Below are positions 52,786 through 61,910 of a stretch of DNA of 64,000 nt, piece after piece. The stretch comes from Bradyrhizobium sp. SZCCT0153. Lineage in GTDB: Bacteria > Pseudomonadota > Alphaproteobacteria > Rhizobiales > Xanthobacteraceae. Below the pieces are notes generated by a model that saw only the letters and a list, made by a program, of their open reading frames with translations, had not been told where the DNA came from and did not search any database. The translations under genes and the position numbers were made by a program. The number at the start of each line of letters is the position of its first letter. Position 1 is the first letter of the stretch. The DNA is taken from contig NZ_JAFCKS010000007.1 in assembly GCF_018129995.1 (NCBI RefSeq), forward strand, positions 240,459-304,458, written 5' to 3'.

Positions 52786-55269
52786 ATGCGTGGGACGCTC
52801 AGAGTCTTCATCTGCCTTTTCCTGCCGATCGTGGTCCTTGCCGGGGCAGCGCGGGATCCGGCGCGCGCGCAGCAGCAGGAAAAGCGCATCGCGCTCGTGG
52901 TCGGCAATGGCGCCTATGCCAAGTCGCCGCTGGCGACGACCGCGAACGATGCCGGCCTGATCGCGCAGACGCTGCAAGCGGCGGGCTTCGACGTCGTCGG
53001 CGCCCGCGATCTCGACGGCGACACGCTGCGAAAGAGTTTTCGCGACTTCATCCAGAAGGCGCAGGCCTCGGGCCCCGGCACCGTCGCGATGGTCTATCTG
53101 GCCGGTTACGGCGTGCAGCTTGCTGGCGAGAACTATTTCATCCCGGTCGATTCCAACATCACCCGCGACACCGACATTCCGACCGAGGCCTTGCGCATCG
53201 GCGACTACGCGCGCCAGCTCGCGGCGGTTCCGCTCAAGGCGAACATCGTCGTGCTCGACGCAGCGCGTGCGCAGCCCTTCATCGAGGGCGGCCAGCAGAT
53301 CGCGAGCGGGCTTGCGCTGGTCGAACCGGATCCGAACATGCTGATCGCCTTCAATGCCGCGCCCGGCACCGTGGCGCCAGAGGAGCCGGGGCCCTACGGC
53401 ATCTATGCGCAGTCGCTGGCCGAGATGATCCGCACCGGCGGCCTGCCGCTGCCTGAGGTGTTCGATCGCGTCCGCCTGCGCGTCAACGAGGCCTCCAAGG
53501 GCGCGCAGGTGCCCTGGAACGAGCAGAAAATCAGCGCGCAATTCTCATTCTTCGATCGCGGGCCCGACGCGCCGCCGCCGGAGGCCTCGGCCGACCAGGT
53601 CGCTGCGATCCGCAACAAGCCGATCCGGGATCTCGGTGTGCAGGACGCCTACGCCGCCGCGCTCACGCGTGACACGCTGCCGGCCTATGAGGAATTTCTC
53701 GCGGCCTATCCGAATGATCCGATGTCCAGGCGCGTGATGGCGATCGTTGCGGCGCGCCGCGAGGCGATCACCTGGCGGCGGACCTATCGCACCGACACGC
53801 CGGAAGCCTATTGGTCGTATCTGCGCCGCTATCCGCGCGGCCCGCATGCAGGCGATGCGCGCCGGCGCCTCGCGATCCTCACCGCGCCGCTCGAGCCGCC
53901 GCCGGCCTTCGCGATGATCGACTACGACGTGCCGCCCCCGCCGCCGGAGGAGGTCGTCTATGTCGACCGTCCCGTGCTGTATTTCAGCGATCCCGATTTT
54001 GGCTTCGCGCCGCCACCACCGCCGCCGGTCTACTATCTGCCGCCGCCGCCGCCGGATTTCGTCGTGCTGGAGCCGCCGCTGCCTGTGATCGGCCTGTTCG
54101 TGCTGCCGCAGCCGATGTTCGTGCCGATCCCGGTGTTCGTCAGGCCGCCGGTCTATGTCGCGCCGCCGCCGAACAACATCATTTATGCCAACATCCACAA
54201 CACCACGGTCATCAACACCGTGATCAACCGGCCGCCGGCACCTGCCGCGGGCGTGGGGGCAGGGGCAGGTCCGGCCAATCTCGCGCCTGCAGTTGCCGGC
54301 CGCGCCAATCCGGCCGGTGCAGCCTTGCCGCAGGCGGTCACGCAGCGCGCCGCCCTGATTCAGCAGGGCAAGGCGCCGATGCCGCCGAGCGCGACGATGC
54401 AGCCGGCAGCGAGGCCAGGGACGCCTCCGGCGACGCCGGCCAATGTCGCGCCGATTGCAGCGCCATCCGCTGTGCCACCGGCCAGGCTGCCACAGGCCAA
54501 CACGCTGCCGGTCCCCGGGGCCCAGGGTGGTCCGCCCGTGCCGCCAGCGGGGGCAGGGCCTTTGCCGGGCGGCAGACCCGTGCCACCGACGGCGACTGCG
54601 CCCGGCGTGACGCCGCCGACGCGTCCGGGGGCGCCGACGACTGCCGCTCCCGGTGCGCCGCTGCCGGCTCGTCCCGTTGCGCCCACCGCCGCCGCGCCGG
54701 CGACGGCCGCGCCCACCACGGCAAACCCGGCCGGCGTGCCCGGCCAACCTCCGAAGCCGCCGGTGGCCCAGACGGCACCCGGAACCGGGCCGGGGGATCG
54801 TGGCAAGTCCGCAACCCATGCGCCGGCTGGCTCGCCTGCCGGCACGCCTCCCGGCGCGGCCGGACGACCGGTCGCGCCGCCGCCCTCGGCCGCGCGGGAG
54901 CCGGTCAGGCCACAGAATCGGCCGTCGACCGCTCCGGCACAGGCTGCCAGGCCCTCGGCACCACCGCGCCCTCAGGCCGTGGCGAGACCAACGCCTCCGC
55001 CGCCCGCGGCGCGTCCAGCCCCGCCGCCTCCGCCGCGCATCGCATCGCCGCCGGCCCGGGTGGCTCCGCCCGTGGCGGCCGCTCGGCCGGCGCCGCCGCC
55101 CATGGCGCGCCCCGCGCCACCACCGCCGGTGGCCCGGCCTGCGCCACCGCCGCCACCCCGGGTGACCGTCGCGCCGCCGCCACCGCCGCGCCCGGCAGCA
55201 CCGCCGCCGCGTCCCGCAGCCCCGCCGCCGGCGGCCAAGAAGTGCCCGCCGAACCAGCCCAAGTGCTGA
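52786..55269 (+). CDS. Caspase-fold (peptidase C14) protein lacking catalytic residues, with Pro/Ala-rich tail
   Basis: An 827-residue exported protein. A signal peptide (FICLFLPIVVLAGAA) precedes a caspase-like domain at about residues 33-250 (RIALVVGNGAYAKSPLATTA, GENYFIPVD). The catalytic His of YSGHG is Tyr (YLAGYGVQ, Y108), and the catalytic Cys of DACR is Ala (VVLDAARAQPF, A160), so protease activity is very unlikely. After about residue 380 the protein is extremely Pro/Ala-rich with PPPPPP runs. It ends AKKCPPNQPKC with two Cys. The function may be structural or a decoy; unknown. The ATG at 52786 gives the signal; an open frame begins earlier at 52594. Confidence 0.85.
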   Translation: MRGTLRVFICLFLPIVVLAGAARDPARAQQQEKRIALVVGNGAYAKSPLATTANDAGLIAQTLQAAGFDVVGARDLDGDTLRKSFRDFIQKAQASGPGTVAMVYLAGYGVQLAGENYFIPVDSNITRDTDIPTEALRIGDYARQLAAVPLKANIVVLDAARAQPFIEGGQQIASGLALVEPDPNMLIAFNAAPGTVAPEEPGPYGIYAQSLAEMIRTGGLPLPEVFDRVRLRVNEASKGAQVPWNEQKISAQFSFFDRGPDAPPPEASADQVAAIRNKPIRDLGVQDAYAAALTRDTLPAYEEFLAAYPNDPMSRRVMAIVAARREAITWRRTYRTDTPEAYWSYLRRYPRGPHAGDARRRLAILTAPLEPPPAFAMIDYDVPPPPPEEVVYVDRPVLYFSDPDFGFAPPPPPPVYYLPPPPPDFVVLEPPLPVIGLFVLPQPMFVPIPVFVRPPVYVAPPPNNIIYANIHNTTVINTVINRPPAPAAGVGAGAGPANLAPAVAGRANPAGAALPQAVTQRAALIQQGKAPMPPSATMQPAARPGTPPATPANVAPIAAPSAVPPARLPQANTLPVPGAQGGPPVPPAGAGPLPGGRPVPPTATAPGVTPPTRPGAPTTAAPGAPLPARPVAPTAAAPATAAPTTANPAGVPGQPPKPPVAQTAPGTGPGDRGKSATHAPAGSPAGTPPGAAGRPVAPPPSAAREPVRPQNRPSTAPAQAARPSAPPRPQAVARPTPPPPAARPAPPPPPRIASPPARVAPPVAAARPAPPPMARPAPPPPVARPAPPPPPRVTVAPPPPPRPAAPPPRPAAPPPAAKKCPPNQPKC

Positions 55270-55319
55270 AGGGCGACGGGATCGGGACCGGCGCGACCGC
55301 GTTTTAGGCTGTTGTTTGA

Positions 55320-55364
55320 GCATGATCTTTCCGGAAAACCGCTTGGCGCTTTTCCGGATCATGC
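55320..55364. repeat. Dispersed palindromic repeat, copy 2
   Basis: Starts GCATGATCTTTCCGGAAAA and ends TTTTCCGGATCATGC; the two ends pair except for a 4-base CTTT bulge, around an 11-base centre. It is related to copy 1 at 11587-11652 and lies between the pseudo-caspase and rpsB. Confidence 0.75.
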
Positions 55365-55438
55365 GTTAGGGCGCAGCGTGTCCTTGACGGAAGGGGCCAT
55401 CGGGGGACGAAAACCGCCCTCGAAAGGCCCTTATTTCC

Positions 55439-55466
55439 TTGCTTCTGGCCCAAATCGCGCTATACA
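55439..55466 (+). promoter_or_regulatory. Possible rpsB promoter
   Basis: TTGCTT and TATACA are separated by 16 bases, about 114 bases before the rpsB start. This resembles a housekeeping promoter. No experimental support. Confidence 0.4.
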
Positions 55467-55579
55467 GCGCGCCATCTCACACGGAAGCATGGCTCATAAG
55501 GCCGTCCGGTGGCAGCCGGGGCGACAACGCTCCGTTTTGCTCACACGCTTCCGGAGGAACCAACCGGAGAATTAGAACG

Positions 55580-56569
55580 ATGGCACTGCCCGATTTCACT
55601 ATGCGCCAGCTCCTCGAAGCCGGCGTGCACTTTGGTCACCAGTCTCACCGCTGGAATCCGAAAATGGCACCTTTCATTTTCGGCGCCCGCAACAACATCC
55701 ACATCGTCGATCTCGCGCAGACCGTGCCGTTGCTGCATAACGCCTTGCAGGCGGTCAGCGACACCGTCGCCAAGGGCGGCCGCATCCTGTTCGTCGGCAC
55801 CAAGCGCCAGGCGCAGGACGGCGTCGCCGACGCGGCCAAGCGCTGCGCGCAGTACTTCGTCAATTCGCGCTGGCTCGGCGGCACGCTGACCAACTGGAAG
55901 ACGATCTCGGGCTCGATCAAGCGCCTGCGTCATCTCGACGACGTGCTCGCCGGCGGCGATGCCTCCTCCTACACCAAGAAGGAGCGCCTGACGCTTCAGC
56001 GCGAGCGCGACAAGCTCGACCGCTCGCTCGGCGGCATCAAGGACATGGGCGGTCTGCCCGACCTGATCTTCGTGATCGACACCAACAAGGAAGACATCGC
56101 GATCCAGGAAGCCCAGCGGCTCAACATCCCGGTCGCAGCGATCGTCGACACCAATTCGGACCCGAAGGGCATCACCTATGTGGTGCCGGGCAATGACGAC
56201 GCCGGCCGCGCGATCGCGCTCTACTGCGATCTGATCGCGCGCGCAGCGATCGATGGCATTTCGCGCGCCCAGGGCGATTCCGGCATCGACGTCGGCGCTT
56301 CGGTTCGACCGGTCGCAGAAGAGCTGCCGGCCACCAGCGGCTTCCAGGGCCTTGCCGGTCCGCGCGGCACTTCCGACGATCTCAAGAAGCTCCCGGGCGT
56401 GTCGGGTGCGATCGAGAAGAAGTTCAACGACCTCGGCATCTTCCACTTCTGGCAGCTCGCCGAACTCGATCACGACACCGCGCACAAGATCGGCGAAGAA
56501 GTCGGTCTGCCGAGCCGGGCGGATGCCTGGGTGGCCAAGGCCAAGGCGCTGACCGCGGAAGCGGAATAG
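55580..56569 (+). CDS. rpsB: 30S ribosomal protein S2
   Basis: Small-subunit ribosomal protein S2, 329 residues. The conserved core MALPDFTMRQLLEAGVHFGH, NSRWLGGTLTNWKTISGSI and PVAAIVDTNSDP is present. A C-terminal extension of about 75 residues (LKKLPGVSGAIEKKFNDLGI, FWQLAELDHDTAHKIGEEVG) resembles a helix-hairpin-helix domain and is usual in alphaproteobacterial S2, absent from E. coli (241 residues). It leads the rpsB-tsf-pyrH-frr string. Confidence 0.96.
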   Translation: MALPDFTMRQLLEAGVHFGHQSHRWNPKMAPFIFGARNNIHIVDLAQTVPLLHNALQAVSDTVAKGGRILFVGTKRQAQDGVADAAKRCAQYFVNSRWLGGTLTNWKTISGSIKRLRHLDDVLAGGDASSYTKKERLTLQRERDKLDRSLGGIKDMGGLPDLIFVIDTNKEDIAIQEAQRLNIPVAAIVDTNSDPKGITYVVPGNDDAGRAIALYCDLIARAAIDGISRAQGDSGIDVGASVRPVAEELPATSGFQGLAGPRGTSDDLKKLPGVSGAIEKKFNDLGIFHFWQLAELDHDTAHKIGEEVGLPSRADAWVAKAKALTAEAE

Positions 56570-56700
56570 TCGAAAAGAGCGACGGGTTGGCCGGATGAGA
56601 TCCGGCCGCCATTTCAGTTGACGCGAATTCCTGAGATGGACCGCGGCGAGGCGATCGGGCCGCGCCGCGGCGAACCGGCAGGCAAAAAGGATATTCAACG

Positions 56701-57624
56701 ATGGCAACGATCACAGCTGCGATGGTCAAGGACCTGCGCGAGTCGACCGGCGCGGGCATGATGGATTGCAAGGCCGCGCTGACCGAGAACGACGGCAACA
56801 TGGAAGCCGCGCAGGACTGGCTGCGCAAGAAGGGCCTGTCGAAGGCCGCCAAGAAGTCGGGCCGCGTCGCCGCCGAAGGCCTGATCGGCGCGCTCACCAA
56901 GGGCAACAAGGGCGTCGTGGTCGAGGTCAACTCCGAGACCGACTTCGTCGCGCGCAACGGCCAGTTCCAGGGCCTCGTCAAGATGATCGCCCAGGTCGCG
57001 TTCGACGTCGGCGCCGATGTCGAGAAGATCAAGGCGGCCAAGGTCGGCGACGTCACGATCGAGACCGCGATCAATGACGCGATCGCCACCATCGGCGAGA
57101 ACATGACGCTGCGCCGCGCCGCTTTGCTCGAAGTGAGCCAGGGCGTGGTGTCGCACTACGTCCATGGTGCCGTCATCGACGGCGCCGGCAAGATGGGCGT
57201 GATCGTTGCGCTGGAATCGCCCGGCAAGGCCGACGAGCTCGCAGCGCTCGGCCGCCAGATCGCGATGCATATCGCGGCCACCAATCCGCTTGCGCTCGAT
57301 CCGTCCGGCCTCGATCAGGCGGTCGTCAAGCGCGAGAAGGACGTGCTCGCCGACAAATATCGCCAGCAGGGCAAGCCCGAGAACGTGATCGAGAAGATCG
57401 TCGAGTCGGGCCTCAAGACCTACTACAAGGAAGTCTGCCTGCTCGAGCAAGCCTTCATCCACGACACCGGCAAGTCGGTGGCGCAGGCGGTGAAGGAAGC
57501 CGAAGGCAAGGTCGGCGGCACCGTGAAGATCGCGGGCTTTGTGCGCTATGCTCTCGGCGAGGGAATCGAGAAGCAGGAAAGCGACTTCGCAGCCGAGGTC
57601 GCGGCGGCCAGCGGCAAGAAGTAA
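56701..57624 (+). CDS. tsf: Translation elongation factor Ts
   Basis: Exchanges GDP for GTP on EF-Tu; 307 residues. Typical segments are VKDLRESTGAGMMDCKAALT at the start, VVVEVNSETDFVARN and the C-terminal AGFVRYALGEGIEKQESDFA. It follows rpsB by 131 bases, a normal spacing for this pair. Confidence 0.97.
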   Translation: MATITAAMVKDLRESTGAGMMDCKAALTENDGNMEAAQDWLRKKGLSKAAKKSGRVAAEGLIGALTKGNKGVVVEVNSETDFVARNGQFQGLVKMIAQVAFDVGADVEKIKAAKVGDVTIETAINDAIATIGENMTLRRAALLEVSQGVVSHYVHGAVIDGAGKMGVIVALESPGKADELAALGRQIAMHIAATNPLALDPSGLDQAVVKREKDVLADKYRQQGKPENVIEKIVESGLKTYYKEVCLLEQAFIHDTGKSVAQAVKEAEGKVGGTVKIAGFVRYALGEGIEKQESDFAAEVAAASGKK

Positions 57625-57684
57625 GCGCCGGAACGTTCCTTCCGGCGTGCTGCCGGAAGCGGCGCCCGGACAAGGAAAGTGCTC

Positions 57685-58401
57685 ATGACTGATCCGGTCT
57701 ATCGTCGCGTCGTGATCAAGCTGTCCGGCGAATATCTCGCAGGACCGCAGGGTTTTGGCATCGACCAGCCGACAGTCGACCGGGTCGCGGACGATCTGAT
57801 CGCCGCCCGCCAGCTGGGCACCGAAGTTGCGGTGGTGATCGGCGGCGGCAATATCGTGCGCGGCGTCGAGGTGTCTTCGCGTGGCGTCTCCCGGACGACC
57901 GGCGACACCATGGGCATGCTCGCCACCATGATGAACTGCCTGGCGCTGGAGGCGACGATCGAGCGCAAGGGCACGCCGGCGCGCACGCTGTCGGCCTTCG
58001 TCATGCCTGAGATTTCCGAGCTGTTCACCCGCACCGCGGCGCACAAATATCTCGCCGAAGGCCGGATCGTGCTGCTCGGCGGCGGAACCGGCAATCCGTT
58101 CTTCACCACCGACACGACCGCGGTGCTGCGCGCCGCCGAGATCGGCGCCGAGGCGGTGCTGAAGGCGACCAATGTCGATGGCGTCTACTCGGCCGACCCG
58201 AAGAAGGATCCGACGGCGACGCGGTTCGACCGTCTGACGCATTCACAGGCGATCGAGGGCGGCTACAAGGTGATGGACGCGACCGCCTTCGCGCTTGCCC
58301 GCGAGACGTCGCTGCCTATCATCGTGTTCTCGATCGCGGAGCCGGGCTCGATCGGCGCGGTATTGCGTGGCGGCGGCCACGGAACCATCGTCGCCGGCTG
58401 A
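57685..58401 (+). CDS. pyrH: UMP kinase
   Basis: Phosphorylates UMP to UDP in pyrimidine synthesis; 238 residues of the amino-acid-kinase fold. Motifs: RRVVIKLSGEYLAGPQGFGI, VVIGGGNIVRGVEVSS, GGGTGNPFFTTDTTAVLRAA and GTIVAG at the end. I chose the ATG at 57685; a GTG at 57679 would add two residues. It is 60 bases after tsf. Confidence 0.96.
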   Translation: MTDPVYRRVVIKLSGEYLAGPQGFGIDQPTVDRVADDLIAARQLGTEVAVVIGGGNIVRGVEVSSRGVSRTTGDTMGMLATMMNCLALEATIERKGTPARTLSAFVMPEISELFTRTAAHKYLAEGRIVLLGGGTGNPFFTTDTTAVLRAAEIGAEAVLKATNVDGVYSADPKKDPTATRFDRLTHSQAIEGGYKVMDATAFALARETSLPIIVFSIAEPGSIGAVLRGGGHGTIVAG

Positions 58402-58467
58402 CGGCTCATCTGGCGCGCCCCAAGGGAGGGCGCGGAGCGGTTGCCGGGATTTTGAAGGAGAAGCGTG

Positions 58468-59031
58468 ATGGCCACGGGTACTTTCGACCTCAACGAAGTG
58501 AAGCGCCGCATGCAGGGCGCCATCCAGTCGCTCAAGCACGAGCTCGGCGGCCTGCGCACCGGCCGCGCCGCCGCCTCGATGCTCGATCCGGTGCAGGTCG
58601 AGGCCTATGGCAGCCACATGCCGCTGAACCAGCTCGCCACCGTCAGCGTGCCGGAACCGCGGCTGATCTCGGTGCAGGTCTGGGACAAGTCGATGGTCAA
58701 GGCGGTGGAGAAGGCGATCGTCGATTCCAATCTTGGCCTGTCGCCCGCGACCGAAGGCCAGGTGCTGCGCCTGCGCATCCCCGAGCTCAACGAGGAACGG
58801 CGCAAGGAGCTGGTGAAGGTCGCACACAAATACGCCGAGGCCGCCAAGGTCGCCGCGCGCCACGTCCGCCGCGACGGTCTCGACGTTCTCAAGAAGCTCG
58901 AGAAGAATCACGAGATGTCCGAGGACGACCAGAAGCGCCACGCCGACGAGGTGCAGAAGGCGACCGACGGCACGATCTCCGAGATCGACCAGTTGCTGGC
59001 CGCCAAGGAAAAAGAAATCCTCACCGTCTAA
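58468..59031 (+). CDS. frr: Ribosome recycling factor
   Basis: Splits the post-termination ribosome together with EF-G; 187 residues. Family stretches: LGGLRTGRAAASMLDPVQVE, DKSMVKAVEKAIVDSNLGLS and EDDQKRHADEVQKATDGTIS. The ATG at 58468 follows AAGGAGAAGCG; a GTG three bases earlier is possible. Confidence 0.97.
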   Translation: MATGTFDLNEVKRRMQGAIQSLKHELGGLRTGRAAASMLDPVQVEAYGSHMPLNQLATVSVPEPRLISVQVWDKSMVKAVEKAIVDSNLGLSPATEGQVLRLRIPELNEERRKELVKVAHKYAEAAKVAARHVRRDGLDVLKKLEKNHEMSEDDQKRHADEVQKATDGTISEIDQLLAAKEKEILTV

Positions 59032-59040
59032 GGCCGCCTC

Positions 59041-59799
59041 ATGTCCAACGCCGCCGCGCCCGCAACGGAGGGACCCGATCGGTCCGAGGCGCCTGCGCAT
59101 GTCGCCATCATCATGGATGGCAACGGGCGTTGGGCGGCTGCGCGCGGCCTGCCGCGAGCCGAAGGTCATCGCCGCGGCGTCGAGGCCTTGCGCCGCGTAG
59201 TTCGCGCCTCGCACGAGCTCGGCATCCGCTATCTCACCATCTTCTCCTTCAGCTCCGAGAACTGGTCGCGCCCGGCGAGTGAGATCGGCGATCTCTTCGG
59301 TCTGCTCCGCCGCTTCATCCGCAACGATCTTGCGAGCCTGCATCGCGACGGCGTCAAGGTCCGCATCATCGGCGAACGTGAAGGGCTCGAGGGCGATATC
59401 TGCGCGCTCCTCAACGAGGCCGAGGAGCTGACGCGCGACAACACGCGCCTCACGCTCGTCGTCGCCTTCAACTACGGCTCGCGGCAGGAGATCGCGAAAG
59501 CGGCGCAGAAGCTCGCGCGGGAAGTCGCGGACGGCAAGCGCGATCCTGACACGATCGACGCCGAGACGCTCGGCGCACATCTCGACGCGCCCGACATTCC
59601 CGATCCCGATCTCATCATCCGCACCAGCGGCGAGCAGCGCCTGTCCAATTTCCTGATGTGGCAGGCCGCCTATAGCGAACTCGTCTTCGTACCGATCCAC
59701 TGGCCCGATTTCGACAAGGCGGCGCTGGAAGGCGCGATCGCCGAATTCGCCAGGCGCGAACGTCGTTTCGGCGGTCTCGTCGCGAAAACCGCCTCGTGA
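59041..59799 (+). CDS. uppS: Undecaprenyl diphosphate synthase
   Basis: Cis-prenyltransferase making the lipid carrier for peptidoglycan; 252 residues. The signature HVAIIMDGNGRWAAARGLPR holds the catalytic Asp, followed by LTIFSFSSENWSRPASE and PDLIIRTSGEQRLSNFLMWQ. It lies 9 bases after frr, and its stop overlaps the cdsA start. Confidence 0.96.
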   Translation: MSNAAAPATEGPDRSEAPAHVAIIMDGNGRWAAARGLPRAEGHRRGVEALRRVVRASHELGIRYLTIFSFSSENWSRPASEIGDLFGLLRRFIRNDLASLHRDGVKVRIIGEREGLEGDICALLNEAEELTRDNTRLTLVVAFNYGSRQEIAKAAQKLAREVADGKRDPDTIDAETLGAHLDAPDIPDPDLIIRTSGEQRLSNFLMWQAAYSELVFVPIHWPDFDKAALEGAIAEFARRERRFGGLVAKTAS

Positions 59800-60638
59800 G
59801 CGAACCCGACGCCGCACCGGCCGGCGCGAAGCCTGCCCCGAGTAATCTCGTGATGCGGGTCCTCGCAGCACTGGTGCTGGCGCCGCTCACCATTGCGCTG
59901 GCCTATGCCGGCGGCTGGCTGTGGGCGCTGCTCGTCACTCTGGTGTCGATCGGGCTGTTCGCGGAATGGCTGATGGTTGTGGGCGCAGGCTCGGCCGCGC
60001 TGACGGGGGCAGGGACGATCGTGATCGCCATGATGGGGGCCTGCGTCGCCTTCGGCGCACTCAAGACCGCAATCATCACCGGATTTGTCGGCGGCGCGAT
60101 CGTGACGCTGATCGCGCGCGGAAAGTTCATCTGGGCGGCGACCGGATTTGCCTACGCATCGGCGGCGCTGCTGGCCACGATTCTGGTGCGGAAGGATCTC
60201 GTCAACGGCTTCTCCGCACTGATGTTCGTGCTGCTGGTGGTGTGGGCGACCGATATCGGCGGCTATTTCGCCGGGCGCAGCATTGGCGGGCCGAAGCTAT
60301 GGCCGCGCGTCAGTCCGAAGAAGACCTGGTCCGGAGCGTTCGGCGGCTTTGCCGGGAGCCTTGCGGTCGCAGCGGGGTTTGCCGCCTGCGGGATCGGGAA
60401 GGCGGTTCCACTGCTGCTCGTCAGCGCCGTCCTGTCGGTGGTATCGCAGGCCGGCGATCTGTTCGAATCCGCGGTGAAGCGGCGCTTCGATGTCAAGGAT
60501 TCCAGTCACTTAATCCCCGGTCACGGCGGGTTACTGGACCGTCTGGACGGTTTTGTCGCCGCCATCCTGGTGGCATGGATTATCGGCTTCCTCCGCCATG
60601 GTGTGCATAGCGCCGGAAGCGGTCTTATGATTTGGTGA
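59796..60638 (+). CDS. cdsA: Phosphatidate cytidylyltransferase
   Basis: Makes CDP-diacylglycerol, the branch point for phospholipids, in the inner membrane; 280 residues with about seven membrane segments. The signature is near the C-terminus: SQAGDLFESAVKRRFDVKDS and HLIPGHGGLLDRLDGF. An earlier conserved stretch is RVSPKKTWSGAFGG. GTG start overlaps the uppS stop (GTGA), so the two are translationally coupled. Confidence 0.95.
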   Translation: MSEPDAAPAGAKPAPSNLVMRVLAALVLAPLTIALAYAGGWLWALLVTLVSIGLFAEWLMVVGAGSAALTGAGTIVIAMMGACVAFGALKTAIITGFVGGAIVTLIARGKFIWAATGFAYASAALLATILVRKDLVNGFSALMFVLLVVWATDIGGYFAGRSIGGPKLWPRVSPKKTWSGAFGGFAGSLAVAAGFAACGIGKAVPLLLVSAVLSVVSQAGDLFESAVKRRFDVKDSSHLIPGHGGLLDRLDGFVAAILVAWIIGFLRHGVHSAGSGLMIW

Positions 60639-60642
60639 GGAT

Positions 60643-61866
60643 ATGAGCGCGGTCCCATTGCGTAACAACAAGGCTGCGGCGCCTGCCGTCCGCAGCGTCA
60701 CGGTCCTCGGCGCCACCGGCTCGATCGGCGACAGCACGATGGATCTGCTGCGCGCCTCTCCCGAGCGCTACCGCGTCGAGGCGCTGACGGCGAACAGCAA
60801 TGTCGAGGCGCTGGCAAAGCTCGCCAAGGAATTTTCCGCGCGCTTCGTCGCGATCGCCGACACCTCGAAGCTCGCCGAGCTCAAGGCCGCGCTCGCAGGC
60901 ACCAGCACCGAATGCGGCGCCGGCGAAAGCGCGGTGATCGAGGCCGGCGCGCGTCCGGCCGATTGGGTGATGGCGGCCGTGAGCGGCGCTGCCGGACTGA
61001 AGCCGGCGCTGGCGGCGGTCGATCGCGGCGCGCATGTCGCGCTCGCCAACAAGGAATGCCTTGTCTGCGCGGGCGATTTCTTCATGCAGCGTGCGGCGAA
61101 AGCAGGCGCGTGCATTTTGCCGGCCGATTCCGAGCACAACGCGCTGTTCCAGGCGCTCGGCTCGGGCAATCGCGACGAGCTCGTCCGCGTCATCATCACG
61201 GCCTCGGGCGGCCCGTTCCGGACCTGGAAGCCCGCCGACATCGAGCAGGCCACGCTCGAGCAGGCCCTGAAGCATCCGAACTGGAGCATGGGCCAGAAGA
61301 TTACGATCGATTCCGCCTCGATGATGAACAAGGGGCTGGAGGTGATCGAGGCCTCCTACCTGTTCGCGCTCTCGCCCGACGAGATCGACGTGCTGGTTCA
61401 TCCGCAGTCGATCATCCACGGCATGGTCGAGTTTTCCGATCGCTCGGTCGTGGCCCAGCTCGGCGCACCCGACATGCGCACGCCGATCGCGCATTGTCTC
61501 GGCTGGCCCGACCGCATCAAGGGCCCGGCGGCCAAGCTGGATCTGGCCAAAATCGGTCAGCTCACCTTCGAGGCGCCGGATTTCGAGCGTTTCCCGGGCC
61601 TGCGCCTGGCCTTCGATTCGCTCCGGACCGGGAAGGGGGCGACCACCGTCTACAACGCCGCCAACGAGGTCGCGGTCGCCGCCTTCATCGCCGGCAAGAT
61701 CCGGTTCGGCGCGATCGCCCGGCTGGTCGAGGCGACGCTAAACGACTGGGTTCGCGGCGGGAATCAGGCGCCGCTGGCCTCTGCCGACGATGCAATTTCT
61801 GTTGACCATGTTGCGCGAAATAGAGCTGCCGCCCTATTGCCTCAAATTGCCTTAAAGGCATCCTAG
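60643..61866 (+). CDS. dxr: 1-deoxy-D-xylulose-5-phosphate reductoisomerase
   Basis: Second step of the MEP isoprenoid pathway, NADPH-dependent; 407 residues. The nucleotide loop is VTVLGATGSIGDSTMDLL, with ALANKECLVCAG, LPADSEHNALFQAL and TIDSASMMNKGLEVIEA (metal/substrate site) following. It starts 4 bases after cdsA, after GAGGAT. Confidence 0.97.
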   Translation: MSAVPLRNNKAAAPAVRSVTVLGATGSIGDSTMDLLRASPERYRVEALTANSNVEALAKLAKEFSARFVAIADTSKLAELKAALAGTSTECGAGESAVIEAGARPADWVMAAVSGAAGLKPALAAVDRGAHVALANKECLVCAGDFFMQRAAKAGACILPADSEHNALFQALGSGNRDELVRVIITASGGPFRTWKPADIEQATLEQALKHPNWSMGQKITIDSASMMNKGLEVIEASYLFALSPDEIDVLVHPQSIIHGMVEFSDRSVVAQLGAPDMRTPIAHCLGWPDRIKGPAAKLDLAKIGQLTFEAPDFERFPGLRLAFDSLRTGKGATTVYNAANEVAVAAFIAGKIRFGAIARLVEATLNDWVRGGNQAPLASADDAISVDHVARNRAAALLPQIALKAS

Positions 61867-61910
61867 ATGGTTCGGGGCCAGGGCCTTGCGGCGCTGGATG
61901 AGGGAATTCG

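Larger units (their letters stand above)
55270..55579. other. Gap upstream of rpsB
   Basis: A 310-base stretch with no gene. It contains the palindromic repeat copy 2 (55320-55364) and then a likely rpsB promoter near 55439-55466, leaving a leader of about 105 bases. The rpsB ribosome-binding site is CCGGAG or GGAGGA upstream of the ATG. Confidence 0.55.

Noticed and set aside
53545..55362. 605-codon minus-strand and 498-codon alternative plus-strand frames across the Pro/Ala-rich tail
   Set aside because: Low-complexity GC-rich DNA stays open in several frames. The products are Arg/Gly-rich without structure; the chosen frame has a signal peptide and a real fold.
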